NCBI GenBank assembly: GCA_018830605.1
Contig: JAHJRZ010000019.1
Span: 1-8,709, forward strand
From: Patescibacteria group bacterium
GTDB lineage: Bacteria; Patescibacteriota; UBA1384; JAHJRZ01
DNA length: 8,709 nucleotides
Direction: 5' to 3'
Shown one piece after another: positions 6,156 through 8,709 of this stretch. The notes under the pieces are model-generated. The model did not search any database, was not told the DNA's origin, and saw nothing but the letters and a program-made list of their open reading frames with translations. A program made the position numbers and the translations under genes. Each line of letters opens with the position of its first letter. Position 1 is the stretch's first letter.

Positions 6156-6965
6156 TTATTCCTTAATAATAAAAACAATCTCCAAGTGATTAAAATCAGC
6201 TGCCGGCTTGACTCTCCCTGATTGAAAAATCTCACTCTCTGGAGAAAGAATCTCTGCCACTTGGCCGACGATCAGCCCCTTGGGCATTGTTCCTCCCAAA
6301 CCCGAAGTGATAATTCTCTGCCCGTCTTTCAAGGGTAATTCTTGGGGGACAGAAACAATCTTAAGATTAAAGCCGACCTCGCCCTTAACGAGCCCCGGCG
6401 CCCGCGTCTCTTCAACCATTACATTAATGACGCTCGACTCATCAATAATTAAGGTGACCCGGCTGTAATCCTCTCCCACCTCGGTCAATTTTCCCAAGAG
6501 CACCCCGCCTAAAACCACCGGCATACCAACTCCTAATCCTTCTTTTTTGCCTTTATTAATAATCAAACTGCCGCTGACATTGGTCGGGCCTCGGCCGATA
6601 ATATCCGCTGCCACTAACTCCTCTTTTTTCAGTTCTCTCTTCAGCCCTAATTCGGCCCGTAAAACCTCATTTTCTTTTAAGACCTCATTTAATTTTGAGT
6701 TTTTAAGCTCTAATTCAGCATTTTTTTTCTCAAGCTGGAATTTTTCATCAGAAAGCCGTCTGATCTCGCTGATCTTATAAAAAAATCCTCCGGTCTTAAC
6801 TCCGCCTTTATAAAAAATTGAGGTTAAGGGCATTGAAAGACGAAAGGTAAAATTTCTCAATGGATCCAAGAGATACTTGCTGGGAATTATAAAATTAAGG
6901 ATTATAAACAAAAGAATAACCCCCGCTGAAATTAGAAAGATGCGGTTTTTAAAAAGCTTGGACAT
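6156..6965 (-). CDS. mreC: Cell shape-determining protein MreC
   Basis: A bitopic membrane protein whose extracytoplasmic part activates PBP2 and links it to MreB. The 269-aa protein has a transmembrane helix at about 9-28. A charged coiled coil at about 64-107 (rich in Glu, Lys and Leu) is followed by the two six-stranded beta-barrel domains from about 115 to 267. The signature DGQRIITSGLGGTMPKG (214-230) followed by VGQV is typical of the family. Length is within the usual 270-370 range, at the short end. It begins 94 bp after mreB, in a spacer with a long inverted repeat and a possible weak promoter. No Shine-Dalgarno precedes the ATG at 6965. It abuts mreD. Confidence 0.95.
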   Translation of the reverse strand: MSKLFKNRIFLISAGVILLFIILNFIIPSKYLLDPLRNFTFRLSMPLTSIFYKGGVKTGGFFYKISEIRRLSDEKFQLEKKNAELELKNSKLNEVLKENEVLRAELGLKRELKKEELVAADIIGRGPTNVSGSLIINKGKKEGLGVGMPVVLGGVLLGKLTEVGEDYSRVTLIIDESSVINVMVEETRAPGLVKGEVGFNLKIVSVPQELPLKDGQRIITSGLGGTMPKGLIVGQVAEILSPESEIFQSGRVKPAADFNHLEIVFIIKE

Positions 6966-6973
6966 AAAAATTT

Positions 6974-7042
6974 AAAAGATAAAATCTAAAATCTAAAAAC
7001 CACAACTAAAATTTCAAATTTGCTCTGTGAATTTTATCTTTT
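6974..7042. repeat. Long-range inverted repeat in the mreB-mreC spacer
   Basis: AAAAGATAAAAT (6974-6985) and ATTTTATCTTTT (7031-7042) are perfect 12-bp reverse complements, 45 bp apart. The spacer is also built from repeated words: AATCTAAA is tandemly repeated around 6983-6997, and ATTTGAC occurs twice in a row at about 7044-7058. In the mreBCD mRNA the two arms could pair as an AU-rich stem enclosing the middle of the spacer. This could adjust the ratio of MreB to MreC by processing or partial termination, but no GC-rich stem of a standard terminator is present. Confidence 0.5.
6976..7005 (-). promoter_or_regulatory. Possible weak internal promoter for mreC
   Basis: On the minus strand, TTGTGG (7005-7000, 3 of 6 matches), an 18-bp spacer and TATCTT (6981-6976, 4 of 6), with the -10 box 10 nt before the mreC ATG. 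The boxes are poor and the region is AT-rich, so chance is a real alternative. It is listed because the spacing repeats the layout of the four better promoters in the window. Confidence 0.3.
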
Positions 7043-7059
7043 AGATTTGACATTTGACT

Positions 7060-8103
7060 TTACCGCTTATACTCACTCGGTAATAAAACCTCTTCCAATG
7101 ACTTTAAGTCTTCAAGCACAATCCCGGTGCCCCGAACAACAGAAGAGATCGGATCGTCAGCTAAATAAACTTTAGTCTCGGTAGAGAGAGAGACTAAAGT
7201 ATCAAGTCTCTTTAAGAGCGCTCCGCCGCCAGCCAAGACGATCCCCTTATCCATAATATCAGCCACCAATTCCGGAGGCGTCTCCTCAATCGTGGTCTTA
7301 ATCGCTTCAATAATCAAATTAATTGGCTTTAAGAGCGCTTCCCTGATCTTCTCATCTGAAATTATCACTTCTTTAGGCAGGCCGGTGATTAAATCTCTGC
7401 CTTTCATCGCTATCTCCATCGGCTCTTCCAAGGGCATGGCCGAGCCGATTGCCATCTTAATCTCTTCAGCTGTCCTCTCCCCTAAAAGAAGATTATAATT
7501 CTCTCGCGCATACTCAATAATACTCTCATTTAATTCATCTCCGGCGATCCGCAAGGATCTGGAAGCGACAATCCCTCCCATGGAAATGACTGCCACCTCA
7601 GTCGTTCCGCCGCCAATATCAACGATCATTGAGCCCGCCGGATCTTGGATCGAGAGCCGGGCGCCGATCGCCGCGGCCATCGGCTCTTCAATCAAAAAAA
7701 CCTCTCTGGCTCCGGCATTAGTCGTCGCCTCCTCAACGGCTCTCCTTTCAACCTCGGTCACGCCATAAGGAATGCCAATAACCACGCGGGGACGGGGGAA
7801 GAGAGAAAAACTCGAGGAGTGGACCTTGTCAATAAAGTATTTCAACATCTGTTCGGTCGTTTCATAATCAGAAACAACACCGTCAATCAGAGGCCTGATG
7901 GCAACGATGTGCGCTGGAGTGCGGCCGACCATTTTTTTGGCCTCGTCCCCGATCGCCAGAATCTCTTTGGTCTTCTTATTGATGGCGACGACTGATGATT
8001 CTTTAATCACAATTCCTTTGCCGCGCACGTAAACTAAAGTATTGGCCGTCCCCAAATCTATGCCGATATCATGGGAGAACCGGCCTAAAATATTATTAAG
8101 CAT
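7060..8103 (-). CDS. mreB: Rod shape-determining actin homologue MreB
   Basis: Forms membrane-associated ATP-dependent filaments that direct the elongation machinery. From the ATG at 8103 it has 347 aa, the usual MreB length. Its N-terminus (MLNNILGRFSHDIGIDLG) has the standard short lead into the phosphate-1 motif D16-L-G-T-A-N21. Phosphate-2 is VDIGGGTTEV at 161-170, IEEPMAAAIG lies at 138-147, and the adenosine motif GIVLAGGGALLKRLD is at 287-301. A longer frame opens at a TTG at 8142, but that TTG is the start of a TTGACA -35 box, and the 13 extra residues are not expected in the family. I therefore prefer the ATG. mltG ends 45 bp upstream on the same strand. mreC follows after 94 bp. Confidence 0.96.
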   Translation of the reverse strand: MLNNILGRFSHDIGIDLGTANTLVYVRGKGIVIKESSVVAINKKTKEILAIGDEAKKMVGRTPAHIVAIRPLIDGVVSDYETTEQMLKYFIDKVHSSSFSLFPRPRVVIGIPYGVTEVERRAVEEATTNAGAREVFLIEEPMAAAIGARLSIQDPAGSMIVDIGGGTTEVAVISMGGIVASRSLRIAGDELNESIIEYARENYNLLLGERTAEEIKMAIGSAMPLEEPMEIAMKGRDLITGLPKEVIISDEKIREALLKPINLIIEAIKTTIEETPPELVADIMDKGIVLAGGGALLKRLDTLVSLSTETKVYLADDPISSVVRGTGIVLEDLKSLEEVLLPSEYKR

Positions 8104-8113
8104 AACACTCTTG

Positions 8114-8142
8114 AGTCTAAAGTTTGAGAGAGCTTTTGTCAA
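8114..8142 (-). promoter_or_regulatory. Promoter of mreB in the mltG-mreB gap
   Basis: On the minus strand, TTGACA (8142-8137), a 17-bp spacer and TAGACT (8119-8114, 4 of 6 with the TAnnnT core). The -10 box is 10 nt before the ATG at 8103. It would let mreBCD-mrdA be transcribed separately from mltG and gives an mRNA with almost no leader. An AAGAG 5 nt before the ATG is at best a weak Shine-Dalgarno. Confidence 0.65.
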
Positions 8143-8148
8143 TCAGAA

Positions 8149-8709
8149 TTATTGCGCCATTTTGAGACGCTCCTCATGCTCGGCCGCGGTCTGGGAGAAG
8201 ACGATGGCGCCGTCTTTAGTATGGAAAAAATAAAAATAATTGTTTCTCTCCGGATTAAAAGCGGCCGAGAGCGACCCCTCGGAAGGACTGCAGATAGATG
8301 TTGGAGGTAATCCTTTGATTTTATAAGTATTATAGCCAGAATCAACGGTCTCATAGTCAGCTGCCGTTATCGGCTGCCAGAATTTGAAATTATCTTTATC
8401 TTTGGCTTTTTTATAATTATCTGTATCTTTTGAAAACTGGACCGTTGGATCAGCCTGCAGATAGGTCTGGGCGATCAGCCGGTTGAGATAGACCCCGGCA
8501 ATCCTCCTCCTCTCAATCTGTGATTTAGTCGCCTCTCTCTCTACAATTGAAGCTAAAATCACCAGATCGTAAAGATTGGAAAAGACCGGATTAGTCGGCG
8601 CGGGCAGCTCTTTAAACTTCAGATCAAAATTATCAAGCATCTTTTCGATCACCTGATCAACGTTCGCGTTAATATTTAATTTATAGGTATCTGGAAAGAG
8701 AAAACCCTC
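8149..8709 (-). CDS. mltG: Endolytic murein transglycosylase MltG (partial, N-terminal part beyond right edge)
   Basis: Cleaves nascent glycan strands at the outer face of the membrane and thereby sets strand length. The last 186 codons are present; the frame is open through the right edge, so the GTG at 8652 is not the start. Motifs of the YceG/MltG catalytic domain appear in order: EGFLFPDTY at the edge, LASIVERE (which carries the catalytic glutamate in this family), IAGVYLNRL, LQADPTVQ, YNTYKIKGLPPTSI and the terminal FSQTAAEHEERL. The usual GLPP-x-PI-x-NPG segment reads GLPPTSICSPSEGS here, a mild variation. The membrane anchor and LysM-like part lie outside the window. The gene ends 45 bp before mreB, linking a glycan-cutting enzyme with the Rod complex genes. 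Confidence 0.93.
   Translation of the reverse strand, partial: EGFLFPDTYKLNINANVDQVIEKMLDNFDLKFKELPAPTNPVFSNLYDLVILASIVEREATKSQIERRRIAGVYLNRLIAQTYLQADPTVQFSKDTDNYKKAKDKDNFKFWQPITAADYETVDSGYNTYKIKGLPPTSICSPSEGSLSAAFNPERNNYFYFFHTKDGAIVFSQTAAEHEERLKMAQ

Noticed and set aside
7645..7995. 116-codon plus-strand frame opposite mreB
   Set aside because: It lies wholly antisense to a strongly conserved region of MreB; the product is a shadow translation with no family pattern.
8149..8652. Complete 167-aa gene starting at GTG 8652
   Set aside because: The frame continues without a stop to the window edge and encodes the EGFLFPDTY motif upstream of that GTG, so this is the C-terminal part of a longer MltG.

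Overview
The window looks like a chromosomal segment of a small-genome bacterium. The best guess is a Patescibacteria (Candidate Phyla Radiation, Parcubacteria-like) lineage. The reasons are a bacterial cell-shape operon alongside a class I (archaeal-type) lysyl-tRNA synthetase, AT-rich DNA, tight gene packing, AT-rich spacers built from short repeated words, and few Shine-Dalgarno sequences. TGA ends one gene and TAG another, so UGA is not being read as glycine here. The assignment to a lineage is inference.

Layout from left to right. (1) Positions 1-1573, minus strand: greA (transcript-cleavage factor) followed by lysK (class I LysRS, cut by the left edge). They share a near-consensus promoter just upstream of greA. 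GreA carries an unusual 14-codon stretch that consists of interleaved inverted repeats. (2) Positions 1574-3703: a more accessory-looking, AT-rich block. It holds a minus-strand class II Fic protein (autoinhibited AMP-transferase type) and, divergent from it, a plus-strand pair: a 90-residue protein of unknown function followed 3 bp later by a small retropepsin-like aspartic protease. A 344-bp spacer between them contains both promoters, each with a repeat placed like an operator. (3) Positions 3682-8709, minus strand: a cell-wall elongation operon in the transcription order mltG (partial), mreB, mreC, mreD, mrdA/PBP2. The end of mrdA overlaps the end of the protease gene tail to tail by 22 bp.

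How the genes work together. MreB filaments, MreC and MreD form the rod-complex scaffold. PBP2 crosslinks new glycan. MltG cuts nascent glycan strands. No RodA is encoded in the window. GreA and LysRS are housekeeping functions in transcription and translation.

The most notable regulatory pattern is that four genes (greA, fic, the 90-aa gene and mreB) have a TTGACA -35 box, a 16-17 bp spacer and a TAnnnT -10 box. In each, that -10 box ends only 9-10 nt before the ATG, and no Shine-Dalgarno sequence is present. This predicts leaderless or nearly leaderless mRNAs. It also means the longest mreB reading frame, which opens at a TTG, is started too early, because that TTG is the first half of the -35 box. 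No tRNA, rRNA, CRISPR array, transposase or integrase was seen.
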